Part shown: positions 1-8,718 of the stretch, piece by piece | How positions within the stretch are numbered: the stretch's first letter is position 1 | Layout: each line of letters starts with the position of its first letter | Source: Deltaproteobacteria bacterium | Lineage (GTDB): Bacteria; Desulfobacterota; Binatia; UBA9968; JAJDTQ01 | Length of the DNA: 33,449 nt | Assembly: GCA_028818755.1 (NCBI GenBank) | Contig: JAPPNF010000034.1 | Coordinates: 1 to 33,449, forward strand | Direction: 5' to 3' | Notes under the pieces: generated by a model | Database searches by the model: none | Seen by the model: the letters and a program-made list of their open reading frames with translations, nothing else | What the model was told of the DNA's origin: nothing | Translations under genes and position numbers: made by a program

Positions 1-529
1 TGGGGAGCACGATGCCCTCGATGCCGGGCTGAAAGGACATGTCATAGGGAAAGGTGGGCCACGGTTTCGCCGTGACCACCGTCACCGTGAGGGGATCGAC
101 GACCTTCACGTCCTTGATGCCCTTGCGGAACTGGCGCACCCGGGAGGCCTTGGCCTTGGGCCGGCGGAACCCCTCCATGAGCGTGAACTGCACGTCCTCG
201 GCGCTCATCTCGCTGCCGTCGTGGAACTTGACCCCGGGCCTCAACTTGAAGGTCCAGGACTTTCCGTCCTCCCCGGCCTTCCAACTCAGCGCCAGCCCGG
301 GCGAGAGCTTGCCGGCTGCGTCTATCTCCGTGAGCCAGTCCCACAGCGGTCCCACCAGCCCCAGCGAGGCGCTGATGGAAGTGCGGGTGGGGTCCATGGA
401 CTCCTCGCCGAAGCTTCCGGCGGCGTAACGGAGCGTCTTCCCGGAGTCGGCTGCAAGAGCCGGCGTGCCGAGAGCCAACGGGAGCGCGAGAAACAGGAGT
501 AGAAGGAGCATCTTCGAAGCGTTCAACAT
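1..529 (-). CDS. Peptide-type ABC transporter solute-binding protein (SBP_bac_5), 5' part only
   Basis: Partial gene running off the left edge; 176 codons are visible and read open from 529 to 1. Residues 1-28 are a signal peptide: a hydrophobic leucine-rich core ending in an A-L-A-A cleavage region. After it comes the N-terminal lobe typical of the dipeptide/oligopeptide-binding family 5: the segment reading GEESMDPTRTSIS, then LSPGLALSWKAGEDGKSWTFKLRPG, then VKFHDGSEMSAEDVQFTL, which is the family hallmark. By family it is a periplasmic receptor for peptides, opines or similar solutes feeding an ABC permease that must lie outside the window. Start choice: AAGGAGG lies 8 bases before the ATG at 529 but only about 2 bases before an in-frame ATG at 535, so 529 is preferred. 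Family call is secure; ligand unknown. Confidence 0.88.
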   Translation of the reverse strand, partial: MLNASKMLLLLLFLALPLALGTPALAADSGKTLRYAAGSFGEESMDPTRTSISASLGLVGPLWDWLTEIDAAGKLSPGLALSWKAGEDGKSWTFKLRPGVKFHDGSEMSAEDVQFTLMEGFRRPKAKASRVRQFRKGIKDVKVVDPLTVTVVTAKPWPTFPYDMSFQPGIEGIVLP

Positions 530-695
530 GGTCATACCCTCCTTGTTGCCGATTCGGTCTTGTAGCCCGGTTTCACCCGAGACACGGCCGCACATTACTC
601 CGGTTGAAGTTCCGAGCGCAAGAGCCGGTGGAACCGGCAATAGTTACCCGTGTAGCCTTCGTCGCCATGACATTCCCGCCAATGCCCGAACCGTC

Positions 696-716
696 ATCCC
701 GGACTTGATCCGGGAT
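696..716. repeat. Short palindrome of the dispersed 'GTCATCCCGGACTTGATCCGGGAT' type
   Basis: An 8-bp perfect stem (ATCCCGGA at 696-703, TCCGGGAT at 709-716) with a 5-base loop, in the gap between the divergent SBP and TauE genes. Its wording resembles the REP-like intergenic palindromes scattered in many proteobacterial genomes. Only one copy of this version is in the window, so its dispersed nature is from memory and not shown here. Confidence 0.5.
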
Positions 717-813
717 ACAAGGGATGGGGTGGCCCGGGCGTTTTGACTGCGGCAGGTGATATTGGCTATCCTTCCGCAACACGCCCGGCCGTTCCTGACA
801 CCCATTTGCTGAC

Positions 814-1557
814 ATGCACCTCGACACCCTGTTGATCATCTTCGTTGCCCTCGGCGCCGGTGCATTCTCCAAGGGGGCCACGGGAATGGGCCTTCCGCTC
901 ATCGCCGTCCCCATCATGGCGGGGTTCCTGGGCGCCCAGCAGGCGATCATCGTCATCACCATTCCCAACATGGTGAGCAACTTCTGGGTGATGTTGTCGT
1001 ACCGCTCCAGATTCCACACCGTGCCGGGACTCGTTTTCGCCACCATGGCGGGCACCCTGGGCGTGGCTGGCGGCACGTGGTTCCTGGCCACCGCGGACGA
1101 GCGCATGCTGACCCTGGTGCTGGCGGTTTGCGTGGGAGCCTACCTCGTGCTGCTGGCGTTCGGGATCGAGATCCGCTTCAGCGGGCGGTCCGGCCGCGTC
1201 CTCTCGCCGGTCATCGCCGCCGCGGCCGGCGTCTCCCAGGGCGCAGCCGGCATGTCCAGCGCGGTGGTGGCCGCCTGGGTGCGCGCATTCGGCCTGGAGA
1301 AGGAAGGCTACATCTTCGCGGCGTCGACCATGTTCCTCGGGCTCACCACGACGCATTTCCTCTTTGTCCTGGCCGCCGGTCTGTTCGACTGGCAGCTCTT
1401 CGGCCAAGGTATTCTCGCGCTAGTCCCCATCGCCGTATTCCTGCCCCTGGGCATGCGGGTGACCCCCTACATCAGCAAGGCATGGTTCAATCGCGTCATT
1501 GTGACCATCATCATCGTGGTGGAGGCCAAGCTGATTTGGCAGGGGGTGGTAGGGTAG
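814..1557 (+). CDS. TauE/SafE family membrane permease (probable sulfite or organosulfonate-related anion exporter)
   Basis: 247 residues, nearly all hydrophobic, with about 7-8 predicted membrane segments. The N-terminal helix carries the AFSKGATGMGLPLIAVP signature of the TauE/SafE (former DUF81) family, and the second half repeats it as AGVSQGAAGMSSAVVAAWV, as expected for an internal duplication. Length is normal for the family (about 240-270). Members export sulfite, sulfoacetate or other anions across the inner membrane; the specific substrate here is unknown. The gene stands alone between the divergent SBP gene and the convergent argC. The ATG at 814 has no strong Shine-Dalgarno, but no better in-frame start is present. 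Confidence 0.88.
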   Translation: MHLDTLLIIFVALGAGAFSKGATGMGLPLIAVPIMAGFLGAQQAIIVITIPNMVSNFWVMLSYRSRFHTVPGLVFATMAGTLGVAGGTWFLATADERMLTLVLAVCVGAYLVLLAFGIEIRFSGRSGRVLSPVIAAAAGVSQGAAGMSSAVVAAWVRAFGLEKEGYIFAASTMFLGLTTTHFLFVLAAGLFDWQLFGQGILALVPIAVFLPLGMRVTPYISKAWFNRVIVTIIIVVEAKLIWQGVVG

Positions 1558-1610
1558 GAGATGGCCGCCTCTCCTATCACTGACTGGCTCTGCACCTAGG
1601 CCGGAACGTC

Positions 1611-1630
1611 ATTCCCGCGGAAGCGGGAAT
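1611..1630. repeat. Short palindrome of the 'CGTCATTCCCGCGGAAGCGGGAATCCAG' type
   Basis: Perfect 8-bp stem ATTCCCGC (1611-1618) / GCGGGAAT (1623-1630) with a GGAA loop, in the 93-base gap between the convergent tauE-like and argC genes. This wording closely matches a very common dispersed intergenic repeat of high-GC proteobacteria. At this position it could also help terminate or stabilise both transcripts. Single copy in the window. Confidence 0.55.
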
Positions 1631-1650
1631 CCAGGAAGGGCGGGGCTGGG

Positions 1651-2607
1651 TCACTCCGGCAGGTGCGCCGTCTCCGGCAGCCCCAGCATGAGGTTCAGGT
1701 TCTGGATCGCCACGCCGCTGGCGCCCTTGCCCAGGTTGTCGAGAAGCGCCACCAGCAGGGTGTGTCCCGAGGGGTGGGGCACGACGTGGAGCTCCATGGA
1801 GTTGGTATCGTTGCACGTCTGGGGGTCGAAGCTGCGTTCGTGGGCCTCCCGCGGGTCCGGATGGTGGACGACCCGGACGAAGGGCTCGCCGTCGTAGCGT
1901 TCCCGCAGACAGTCCAGGATCGCCGTGCTGTTTACGCCCATGGGCAGCACGCCGAGATGGATCGGCACCTCCACCCGCATGCCGCAGCGGAACGGCCCCA
2001 CCGCCGGCACGAACTGCGGCTCGGTGGTGAGGCCGCTGTAGGCCAGCATTTCCGGTACGTGCTTGTGCCGCGCTCCCAGGGCGTAGGGCGCCTCGTAGGG
2101 CAGCGAGTCAAGTCCCTGCTCAGGGTTTTCCCACTTCTCGATCAGGCCGCGTCCGCCTCCCGAATAACCGGACAGTGCGTGGATCGAGACGGGGGTGTCG
2201 TGCGGCAGGAGCCCCTCGTCCACCAGCGGCCGGGTCAACAGGATGAAGGCCGAGGGATAGCAACCGGGGTTGGCCACGCAGCGGGCCTCGCGGATGGCGT
2301 CTCGTTGCGTCGGCTCGACTTCCGGCAGCCCGTAGGTCCATCCGTCCGCAACCCGGTGAGCGGTGCTGGCGTCGACGACCCGGGTTCCGCCGGCTTCGGC
2401 CCATTGGGCGGCTTCCCGGGCGGCGTCGTCCGGCAGGCACAGCACCGTCAGATCCGCGGCCTCGATGGCCGCGCGCCGCGCCGCGTCTTCCTTGCGCCGC
2501 TCCTCGTCCAGCGTCGACACTTCGATGTCGCGGCGCCCCGCAAGCCAGTCGCGGATGCGCAGCCCGGTGGTGCCCACGTGGCCGTCTATGTGAACCTTGG
2601 GTGGCAT
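1651..2607 (-). CDS. argC: N-acetyl-gamma-glutamyl-phosphate reductase, short (type 2) form
   Basis: 318 residues. Reduces N-acetyl-glutamyl-phosphate to the semialdehyde with NADPH, the third step of arginine biosynthesis; cytosolic. The N-terminal dinucleotide-binding segment starts HIDGHVGTTGLRIRDWL, and the catalytic cysteine sits in the ANPGCYPSAF motif (Cys116). A HALSGYSGGGR segment and an ALGARHKHVPE segment follow, the latter bearing the conserved histidine. Length and the Gly-His-Val-Gly-Thr-Thr loop point to the short ArgC class (about 310 residues) and not the 340-350-residue one. It is transcribed away from the flavin reductase and is not next to other arg genes here, which is common for this class. 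ATG at 2607 with an AAGG-type leader. Confidence 0.93.
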   Translation of the reverse strand: MPPKVHIDGHVGTTGLRIRDWLAGRRDIEVSTLDEERRKEDAARRAAIEAADLTVLCLPDDAAREAAQWAEAGGTRVVDASTAHRVADGWTYGLPEVEPTQRDAIREARCVANPGCYPSAFILLTRPLVDEGLLPHDTPVSIHALSGYSGGGRGLIEKWENPEQGLDSLPYEAPYALGARHKHVPEMLAYSGLTTEPQFVPAVGPFRCGMRVEVPIHLGVLPMGVNSTAILDCLRERYDGEPFVRVVHHPDPREAHERSFDPQTCNDTNSMELHVVPHPSGHTLLVALLDNLGKGASGVAIQNLNLMLGLPETAHLPE

Positions 2608-2771
2608 GACCGGAGCCTTGTTGGTGTAGGATTGAACCTAACAGAAACCGCGCCGCATTGGCAGACGGCTTTACGGCATTCCCCGGAATTGCTACTTTTT
2701 TCGGTCGACTACACGACCCGCGATCACGTGGCGGATGCGCGGGCATTTCAACGAGATTCAAGGAGGAACGA

Positions 2772-3275
2772 ATGGACGCCGATGCCAAGAAGACCGCGTT
2801 GCGCATGATCCCTTATGGACTTTACGTGCTGACCAGCGAAGCCAAGGACGGCCGGGTGGCGGCGGCCACAGTGAACTGGGTGACCCAGGCATCCTTCGCG
2901 CCTCCCCTGGTGGTGGTGGGGGTCAAGGCGGACTCGGGAGCCCACGACATCATCAAGGAATCCGGCAACTTTGCCCTGAACGTCCTGGGCAAGGGGCAGC
3001 AGGGACAGGCATTCGCTTTCTTCAAGTCGCTGGAACGGGAAGGCGACAGCATCGGCGGCGAGGCGTTCACCGCTGGCGCCACCGGCGCCCCGGTGCTGGC
3101 CAGCACCCCGGCGTACGTCGAGTGCAAGCTCGTGGACACGGTGGAGAAGGGCGACCATTCCATCTTTGTCGGCGAGGTGGTGGAAGCGGGCGTGCGGGGC
3201 GAGATCGAAGGACGCGCCGACGACGCCACGCTCATCATGAAGGACTTGGGAGATAAGGTCTTCTACGGCGGCTGA
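2772..3275 (+). CDS. Flavin reductase-like (FMN-binding split barrel) protein
   Basis: 167 residues. Start set at ATG 2772, which follows AAGGAGG by 5 bases; the open frame continues upstream to 2658, but that part looks non-coding. The sequence has the flavin reductase domain layout: an opening 'IPYGLYVLTS' strand, then VAAATVNWVTQASFAPPLVVVGVK (the flavin-binding segment), NFALNVLG, and a C-terminal HSIFVGEVVEAG strand. Family members reduce FMN or FAD with NAD(P)H, often to feed a two-component monooxygenase, or simply bind flavin. It lies 55 bases before glcD on the same strand, so it may be co-transcribed with the glycolate oxidase genes. A dedicated partner is not obvious; the LLM oxidoreductase at 23092 is distant. 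Confidence 0.87.
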   Translation: MDADAKKTALRMIPYGLYVLTSEAKDGRVAAATVNWVTQASFAPPLVVVGVKADSGAHDIIKESGNFALNVLGKGQQGQAFAFFKSLEREGDSIGGEAFTAGATGAPVLASTPAYVECKLVDTVEKGDHSIFVGEVVEAGVRGEIEGRADDATLIMKDLGDKVFYGG

Positions 3276-3330
3276 CGTCCGTAGTCCGGTACTTCCGCCG
3301 GATACATCTGCGCCGGAAGCGGGGCGCCAT

Positions 3331-4758
3331 ATGATTACCGAACGGCTGCTGAGCTCTCTGCGGGGAATCGTGGGCGGCGACGGCGTGGTGTCGCATGCCA
3401 CGGAGTTGAGCGTCTACGACTGCGACGGCTACACGCTGGAGAAGTCGACCCCCGAGGTGGTGGTGCTGCCGCGCTCCACGGACGAGGTGGCCGCTGTCCT
3501 GAAGCTCCTGAAGGCCGAGGGCGTGCCGTTCGTGCCTCGCGGCACCGGTACCGGGCTCAGCGGCGGGTGCCTCCCGCTGGGAGCGCCGGTGATGGTGAGC
3601 CTGACCCGCATGAACCGGATCCTGGAGCTGGATCCGGCCAACCGCCGCGCCGTGGTCGAGAGCGGTGTGGTCAACGCCTGGGTGAGCCGCGCGGCCAGGC
3701 CCCACGGCCTCCACTACATACCCGATCCATCGAGCCAGATGGCCTGCTCCATCGGCGGCAACGTGGCCGAGAACTCGGGCGGCCCCCACACCCTCAAATA
3801 CGGCGTCACCACCAACCACGTCCTCGGCGTCACCCTGGTGCTGCCGGACGGCGAGGTGGTCCGTCTCGGCGGCATGACCGAGGACGCGCCGGGATACGAC
3901 CTCGTCGGCGTCACCGTCGGCTCGGAGGGAACCTTCGGCATCGTCACCGAGGCGATCCTCAAGCTCTATCCGCTCCCCCAGGGCTACAAGACGCTTCTGG
4001 CCGTGTTCGACTCCGTGGCCGACGGCAGCGCCGCGGTGGCCGGCATCGTCGCCAGCGGCATCGTTCCCGCCGCTCTGGAGATGCTGGACCGGCTGATCCT
4101 CCAGGCGGTGGAGGACGCCTTCCACTTCGGCTTCCCGCGCGAGGCTGGCGCGGTGCTGATCGCGGAGGTGGACGGTCTCGAGGGCGGCCTCGACGGTGCC
4201 GCCGCCAGGATCCGCGAGGTTTGCGAGGCCCACGGAGCCACCGAGGTACGCGTCGCGCGGGACGACAGCGAGCGGGAAGCGCTGTGGAAGTGCCGCAAAC
4301 GCGCGTTCGGCGCGCTCGGGCGCCTGGCGCCCAACTTCTGCTGCCAGGATGGCGTGGTGCCGCCCAACCGGCTGCCTGAGATCATGGAGCACATCGCCGC
4401 AATCGGCGAGGCGTACGATCTCAGCATCGGCAACGTCTTCCATGCCGGCGACGGCAACATCCATCCGATTCTCCTCTACGACGAGCGTGACCGGGACCAG
4501 ACCGAGAGGGTGGTGGCGGCCGGGCGGGAGATCCTCCGGGAATGCGTGAAGCTCGGCGGCAGCCTCACCGGCGAGCATGGTATCGGCGTGGAGAAGGTAG
4601 CGCTGATGCCGTTGATCTTCACCGCGGACGACTTGAGCACCATGGAGGACGTCCGCTCGGTGTTCGACCCCGAGGATCGTTGCAACCCCAACAAGATATT
4701 CCCGTCCGCGGAACAGCGGGTAGAGGTGCGCGCGCCGCGGCGGCAGGCGGCAATGTAG
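3331..4758 (+). CDS. glcD: FAD-linked oxidase, glycolate oxidase subunit GlcD
   Basis: 475 residues, the usual length of GlcD. The FAD-binding type 4 domain is in the first half: PFVPRGTGTGLSGGCLPL (from about residue 67, Arg70) and MACSIGGNVAENSGG, followed by KYGVTTNHVLGV. The C-terminal FAD-oxidase domain ends with HAGDGNIHP and GEHGIGVEK (around residue 414), both hallmarks of the GlcD / D-lactate dehydrogenase group. With GlcE and GlcF it oxidises glycolate (or a related 2-hydroxy acid) to glyoxylate at the inner face of the membrane, passing electrons to the quinone pool. The gene order D-E-F on one strand supports this. The related D-lactate or D-2-hydroxyglutarate dehydrogenases are the main alternatives for exact substrate. 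Confidence 0.92.
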   Translation: MITERLLSSLRGIVGGDGVVSHATELSVYDCDGYTLEKSTPEVVVLPRSTDEVAAVLKLLKAEGVPFVPRGTGTGLSGGCLPLGAPVMVSLTRMNRILELDPANRRAVVESGVVNAWVSRAARPHGLHYIPDPSSQMACSIGGNVAENSGGPHTLKYGVTTNHVLGVTLVLPDGEVVRLGGMTEDAPGYDLVGVTVGSEGTFGIVTEAILKLYPLPQGYKTLLAVFDSVADGSAAVAGIVASGIVPAALEMLDRLILQAVEDAFHFGFPREAGAVLIAEVDGLEGGLDGAAARIREVCEAHGATEVRVARDDSEREALWKCRKRAFGALGRLAPNFCCQDGVVPPNRLPEIMEHIAAIGEAYDLSIGNVFHAGDGNIHPILLYDERDRDQTERVVAAGREILRECVKLGGSLTGEHGIGVEKVALMPLIFTADDLSTMEDVRSVFDPEDRCNPNKIFPSAEQRVEVRAPRRQAAM

Positions 4759-4798
4759 GCCCGGCGACGTCAGGCCGCACGCTGGGAGGTCCGCGTAG

Positions 4799-4819
4799 GG
4801 GCGGGTTTCAAACCCGCCC
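4799..4819. repeat. Perfect 10-bp-arm palindrome between glcD and glcE
   Basis: GGGCGGGTTT (4799-4808), a single C, then AAACCCGCCC (4810-4819): a near-continuous inverted repeat in the 91 bases between the glcD stop and the chosen glcE start. It has no T-run after it, so a full terminator is unlikely. It may attenuate or stabilise the polycistronic message, or be a dispersed repeat of the same kind as those at 696 and 1611. A GTG at 4820 immediately after it is in frame with glcE, but I do not take it as the start. Confidence 0.6.
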
Positions 4820-4849
4820 GTGCCCGTTCGGGAGGACGCCGCAGAACGG

Positions 4850-6193
4850 ATGGACATGAACTCGGAACCCGTCATCCACGCTCCGCCGGACTGGGTCGGC
4901 TTCGACGCCGACCTGCGAAGCTCGCCGGACGCTCCGGACATGGGCACGGATGCCGACTTCGCCCGCTTCGCCGTCGACGGTATGGCGCCGGAGCGGGTGG
5001 TCTGCCCGGCTTCGGTGTCGCAGGTGTGCCGGGTCATGGCGATCGCCTCGGCGCAGGGGGTGGCGGTGGTGCCGGTGGGCTTCGGCGCGCACCTCGGGGC
5101 GGGCGCCGCGCCGCGCCGTCCGTTTCTGGCGCTTTCCCTCGCGTCGTTGAACGCTCTGGTGGACCATCAGCCTGGCAACATGACCCTGACGGCGCAGGCG
5201 GGTATGAGCCTCGCGCGGCTTCAGGGCGCGACCGCCGGCAGCGGCCAGTGGCTGCCGGTGGATCCGCCGTTTCCCGACCAAACCAGCGTCGGCGGGCTCA
5301 TCAGCGCCAACCTCAGCGGACCCTGCCGGTTCTCTCAGGGAACGGTCCGGGACCTTCTCATCGGCATCACGGTGGTGCGGGCCGACGGATCGGTGGTCAA
5401 GAGCGGGGGAAGGGTCGTCAAGAACGTGGCCGGCTATGACTTGGGAAAGCTCTACTGCGGGGCCCTAGGCACTCTGGGCGTCATTGTCGAAGCCAGCTTC
5501 AAGGTGCGCACCCTGCCCCAGGCCCGGGCCGCCGCCCGGATCACCTGCCCGAATCTGGAGGCGGCACAGGATCTCGTGGAGCGGATCCTGAAGGCACCTT
5601 TGGAGCCGCTCTTCATCGAGCTTTCAGGGCGTATTCCGGCCGCGGGTACGGGCTGTGTTCTGGTGGTGGGGTTCGGCGGCGCCGGGGAGGACGTGGCCGA
5701 TCAGGCGGTCACCTTGAGGTCGCTGGTGGACGGCGCCGGTAGCCTGGAGGAGCTGGCGGACGAGGAGGCGGAGGCGCTCATGACGGAGTTGAGGGATTCA
5801 CGCGCCGGCGACGGGGCGTTTTTCGGTCTCAAGGCCAGCCTTCCGACCACCAAGGCGGCAGCCTTTATCGCGGCGTTGGAGGAGGAGGGCAGGGGCGGCG
5901 GCCTCGCCATGGCGGTCCAGGCCCATGCCGGCAACGGCATCATCCATGTCCGGATCGAGCGCCCGGACGAACCCCCGGTGCAAGGTTCGGCACGCGCCAT
6001 CGTGGAGCGGCTGCGGGCGGCGGCGGCAAGCCTTGGCGGGACGCTCGTGGTCGAACATGCCGATCCCGCGATCAAACCCGGGCTGGATCTCTGGGGCAGC
6101 GGCATTGAAGGACTGGCCTTGATGAAACGCATCAAGCAGACCATGGATCCGGGCGGGATCCTGTCGCCGGGGCGATTCGTGGGCGGCATCTAG
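4850..6193 (+). CDS. glcE: FAD-binding glycolate oxidase subunit GlcE
   Basis: 447 residues from the ATG at 4850; a GTG at 4820 would add ten residues but directly abuts a hairpin and has no Shine-Dalgarno, whereas GGAGG lies upstream of 4850 at a rather long 14-base spacing. A second FAD-binding type 4 module is visible: PVGFGAHLGAGAAPRRPF, then DQTSVGGLISANLSGPCRFS and GGRVVKNVAGYDLGKLYCGALGTLGVI, the last being typical of GlcE. The C-terminal end, DPGGILSPGRFVGGI, is also typical. GlcE is usually about 350 residues, so this is a long version with a full middle domain. It pairs with GlcD in the GlcDEF complex. The spacing of 13 bases to glcF indicates co-transcription. Confidence 0.9.
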   Translation: MDMNSEPVIHAPPDWVGFDADLRSSPDAPDMGTDADFARFAVDGMAPERVVCPASVSQVCRVMAIASAQGVAVVPVGFGAHLGAGAAPRRPFLALSLASLNALVDHQPGNMTLTAQAGMSLARLQGATAGSGQWLPVDPPFPDQTSVGGLISANLSGPCRFSQGTVRDLLIGITVVRADGSVVKSGGRVVKNVAGYDLGKLYCGALGTLGVIVEASFKVRTLPQARAAARITCPNLEAAQDLVERILKAPLEPLFIELSGRIPAAGTGCVLVVGFGGAGEDVADQAVTLRSLVDGAGSLEELADEEAEALMTELRDSRAGDGAFFGLKASLPTTKAAAFIAALEEEGRGGGLAMAVQAHAGNGIIHVRIERPDEPPVQGSARAIVERLRAAAASLGGTLVVEHADPAIKPGLDLWGSGIEGLALMKRIKQTMDPGGILSPGRFVGGI

Positions 6194-6206
6194 GGTTGGT
6201 TAAAGA

Positions 6207-7481
6207 ATGACCATCCAAGTAGCTGACTTCGAAAGCTCCGGGAACTGCATCCATTGCGGCCTCTGCGTCGCGTCATGCCCCACCTTCCTCGAACTCGGGA
6301 CCGAGATGGACTCCCCGCGGGGCCGGATTCAGCTCATGCGCTCGATCCAGCAGGGGACGGTGCCGCTGGACGACATGAGCGTCAGACATCTGGATCTGTG
6401 CCTGGGCTGCCGGGCATGCGAGACTACCTGCCCGTCCGGGGTCCGTTACGGGACACTCATCGAGGGCGCGCGCCACTTTGTCGAAACCCGGCACCGGCGC
6501 CCGTGGCCGGCGCGGGTAAAGCGCTGGGTGGTGAACCGCACTTTCCCCAACCCCGCGCTCATGAAGGCGCTGGGCCGGGCGGTGCGCTGCATGACCTGGC
6601 TGGGACTCGGCCGGCTCGCCCGTTGGCGTCTTTTGCCGGCGGCCGTCCGCGACCTCTTGCGCTACCTGCCGGACCCGGAGGCTCCTTTCCGGGCGGTGCG
6701 CCTCCCCGAAAGTACCGTCCCCGAGGATGAAGTACGCCATCGCGTGGGTCTGCTGAGCGGCTGCGTCATGCAGAGCCTCTTTGGCGACACCCATGTGAGC
6801 ACGATCGGACTGTTGGCCCAGCGCGGCTGCGAGGTCCGGGCGCCGGCGGCCGCCGGCTGTTGCGGCGCCCTGCTGCTGCACAACGGCGAACGGGACCGGG
6901 GCCTGGAGCTTGCGCGTCGTACCATCGCGGCCTTCGATTCCCCGGACCTCGACGCCGTGCTGACCAACGCGGCCGGCTGCGGCGCCGCCATGAGGGAATA
7001 CGGCGAGCATTTCAAGGACGATCCGGCACATCGGGCCGCGGCGGAACGCGTTGCCTCCAAGGTGCGGGATGTGGCAGAGTTCCTGCATGGGTTGCCGGGT
7101 TTGCGGCCTGAAAAGAGTCTGAATCTGAGGGTGGCTTACCACGATGCGTGCCACCTGCTGAACGGGCAGGGCGTTCAGGCGGAGCCAAGGCAACTCATCA
7201 GGGATATTCCCGGCGTCGAGTGGGTAGAGCTCCATGAGGCCGAGGTGTGCTGCGGCAGCGCCGGGAGCTACAATCTGACGGAACCGGAGTTGGCCGGCAG
7301 GCTGGCCGCGCGAAAGGCCGGGAACGTGATGGCGACGGGGGCGGACGTTCTGGTGACCGGGAATCCGGGGTGCATCCTTCAGATCAGGGCGGCGCTCCGG
7401 GAGCGAGGATCGTCCATTCGCGTCGTTCATACCGCGGATTTCCTGGCGGAAGCTTACACCAACAGGGCGGCCCGGAGTTGA
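6207..7481 (+). CDS. glcF: Glycolate oxidase iron-sulfur subunit GlcF
   Basis: 424 residues. Two ferredoxin-type 4Fe-4S motifs open the protein: C14-I-H-C17-G-L-C20-V-A-S-C24-P and C65-L-G-C68-R-A-C71-E-T-T-C75-P. Two CCG domains follow, each with a Cys-Cys-Gly: AAGCCGALLLHNG near residue 220 and AEVCCGSAGSYNLT near residue 350, plus YHDACHLLNGQG. This is the GlcF/HdrD-like arrangement that carries electrons from the FAD subunits to the membrane. It starts 13 bases after glcE with a weak AAAGA leader and is followed after 28 bases by an amidohydrolase on the same strand. No glycolate permease or GlcC-type regulator is nearby. Confidence 0.93.
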   Translation: MTIQVADFESSGNCIHCGLCVASCPTFLELGTEMDSPRGRIQLMRSIQQGTVPLDDMSVRHLDLCLGCRACETTCPSGVRYGTLIEGARHFVETRHRRPWPARVKRWVVNRTFPNPALMKALGRAVRCMTWLGLGRLARWRLLPAAVRDLLRYLPDPEAPFRAVRLPESTVPEDEVRHRVGLLSGCVMQSLFGDTHVSTIGLLAQRGCEVRAPAAAGCCGALLLHNGERDRGLELARRTIAAFDSPDLDAVLTNAAGCGAAMREYGEHFKDDPAHRAAAERVASKVRDVAEFLHGLPGLRPEKSLNLRVAYHDACHLLNGQGVQAEPRQLIRDIPGVEWVELHEAEVCCGSAGSYNLTEPELAGRLAARKAGNVMATGADVLVTGNPGCILQIRAALRERGSSIRVVHTADFLAEAYTNRAARS

Positions 7482-7509
7482 GCCGGCCCGCCCGGACGGG
7501 AGGGATCCC

Positions 7510-8649
7510 ATGACGAGAGACGGTTTGCGGATACTCGACAGCGACATGCACGTGTTCGAGCCTCAGGACCTCTACCTCAACTACATGAACCCCAAGTGGG
7601 GCGACCGCATCCCGCGCGGCGAGGTGCGGGAAAAGCGCGAGGAGCAGGGTCTGACGCTCCACGGGATGACCCGCTACGTGCTCGGCGACGGGAAGCCGAT
7701 CCGGGAACCCGGTAAGCTGGTGAGGTTCCACGAGAAGCGCCAGAAAGACGCCTACGTCAAGCCCGCCAGCCAGAACTACAACAATGTTTCGCAGCTCGAG
7801 GCCATGGACGAGGAGGGGCTGGACGTGGCGGTGCAGTTCCGCACCTCGCCGCTGCACACCAACGAGGACTTCGAGCCCGAGTATGCCAACGACCTTTGCA
7901 AGGCGTGGAACGAATGGATGCATGACTTCTGCAGCGCCGACCCGTCGCGGCTCAAGGGCTCAGCGCTGATCACGCTGCACGACGTGGATTTGGCGGTCAA
8001 GGAAGCCCGGCGGTCGGTCAAGGAGTTGGGCGCGGTGGGACTGTCGCTGTGTCCGGAGCCCATCAACGGACGCCACATCCACGACCACGACTTCGATCCG
8101 TTGTGGGCGGAGGCCATCGACCTCGACGTGCCCATCTGCTTCCATCCGCCGGCCCGTCCCAACCAGATCCAGGTGTCGCGCCGCTTCGAGGACCATCCCA
8201 ACGAGGAGCTGCTGGTCAATCCGCTGCGCAATCCCGTGGAGCTGATCCTGGCGGTGAGCGCGTTCTGCGCCGGCGGCGTGCTGGAGAGGTTTCCCAAGCT
8301 GCGGGTGGCCTTTCTCGAAGGCAACTGCAGCTGGCTGCCCTGGCTGATGTACCGTCTGGACGAGTACTGCGAGCTCCAGGGCCCCATGGCCGACATCCCG
8401 CTCCGCAAGTTGCCCAGCGAGTACTTCAAGGAGCAGTGCTTCATCTCCGCCGACGTGGACGAGGGGCTGGTGGTCAGCGTCATCGACTACATGGGCGACG
8501 ACAACATCGTCTTCTCCACCGACTATCCGCACATCGACTCCCGCTGGCCCGAGGCCGTCTCCACGTTCACCTCGCTGCCGGGCTTGAAGAAGGAGTCGCT
8601 GGAGAAGATCCTCTGGGCCAACTGCGCAAGGCTGTACGGGGTGGAGTGA
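7510..8649 (+). CDS. Amidohydrolase family protein (Amidohydro_2 TIM barrel), paralogue 1
   Basis: 379 residues. Metal-dependent TIM-barrel protein; the family contains decarboxylases such as ACMSD and gamma-resorcylate decarboxylase, as well as hydrolases. The first metal motif is D10-S-D12-M-H14-V-F-E17. A histidine follows in CFHPPA (His212), then a conserved acidic strand FLEGNCSWLPW, and the active-site aspartate in FSTDYPH (Asp338). The strong GGGAGGG leader fixes the ATG at 7510. It starts 28 bases after glcF and is probably in the same transcription unit. Closest relatives inside the window are at 15669 and 27927: all share the opening 'MNPKWGDRIP'-type block and the FRTSPLH-like strand. 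Reaction and substrate are unknown. Confidence 0.88.
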   Translation: MTRDGLRILDSDMHVFEPQDLYLNYMNPKWGDRIPRGEVREKREEQGLTLHGMTRYVLGDGKPIREPGKLVRFHEKRQKDAYVKPASQNYNNVSQLEAMDEEGLDVAVQFRTSPLHTNEDFEPEYANDLCKAWNEWMHDFCSADPSRLKGSALITLHDVDLAVKEARRSVKELGAVGLSLCPEPINGRHIHDHDFDPLWAEAIDLDVPICFHPPARPNQIQVSRRFEDHPNEELLVNPLRNPVELILAVSAFCAGGVLERFPKLRVAFLEGNCSWLPWLMYRLDEYCELQGPMADIPLRKLPSEYFKEQCFISADVDEGLVVSVIDYMGDDNIVFSTDYPHIDSRWPEAVSTFTSLPGLKKESLEKILWANCARLYGVE

Positions 8650-8681
8650 GGCGGACAACTCTCCGGACGCCGCGCCCGATG

Positions 8682-8718
8682 CCGTGAAAATCGCACTCAT
8701 CACACGCGATTTTCATGG
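8682..8718. promoter_or_regulatory. 13-bp inverted repeat upstream of the alpha/beta-hydrolase-like gene
   Basis: CCGTGAAAATCGC (8682-8694) pairs with GCGATTTTCATGG (8706-8718) with a single G-T pair, around an 11-base loop. It sits in the 94-base gap between two same-strand genes, ending 25 bases before the ATG at 8744. It is AT-richer than its surroundings. It could be an operator or an RNA hairpin separating the two genes; a factor-independent terminator is less likely because the T-run is inside the stem. Confidence 0.5.

Noticed and set aside
3235..5037. 600-codon minus-strand open frame opposite glcD
   Set aside because: Fully antisense to a clear GlcD with no domain content.
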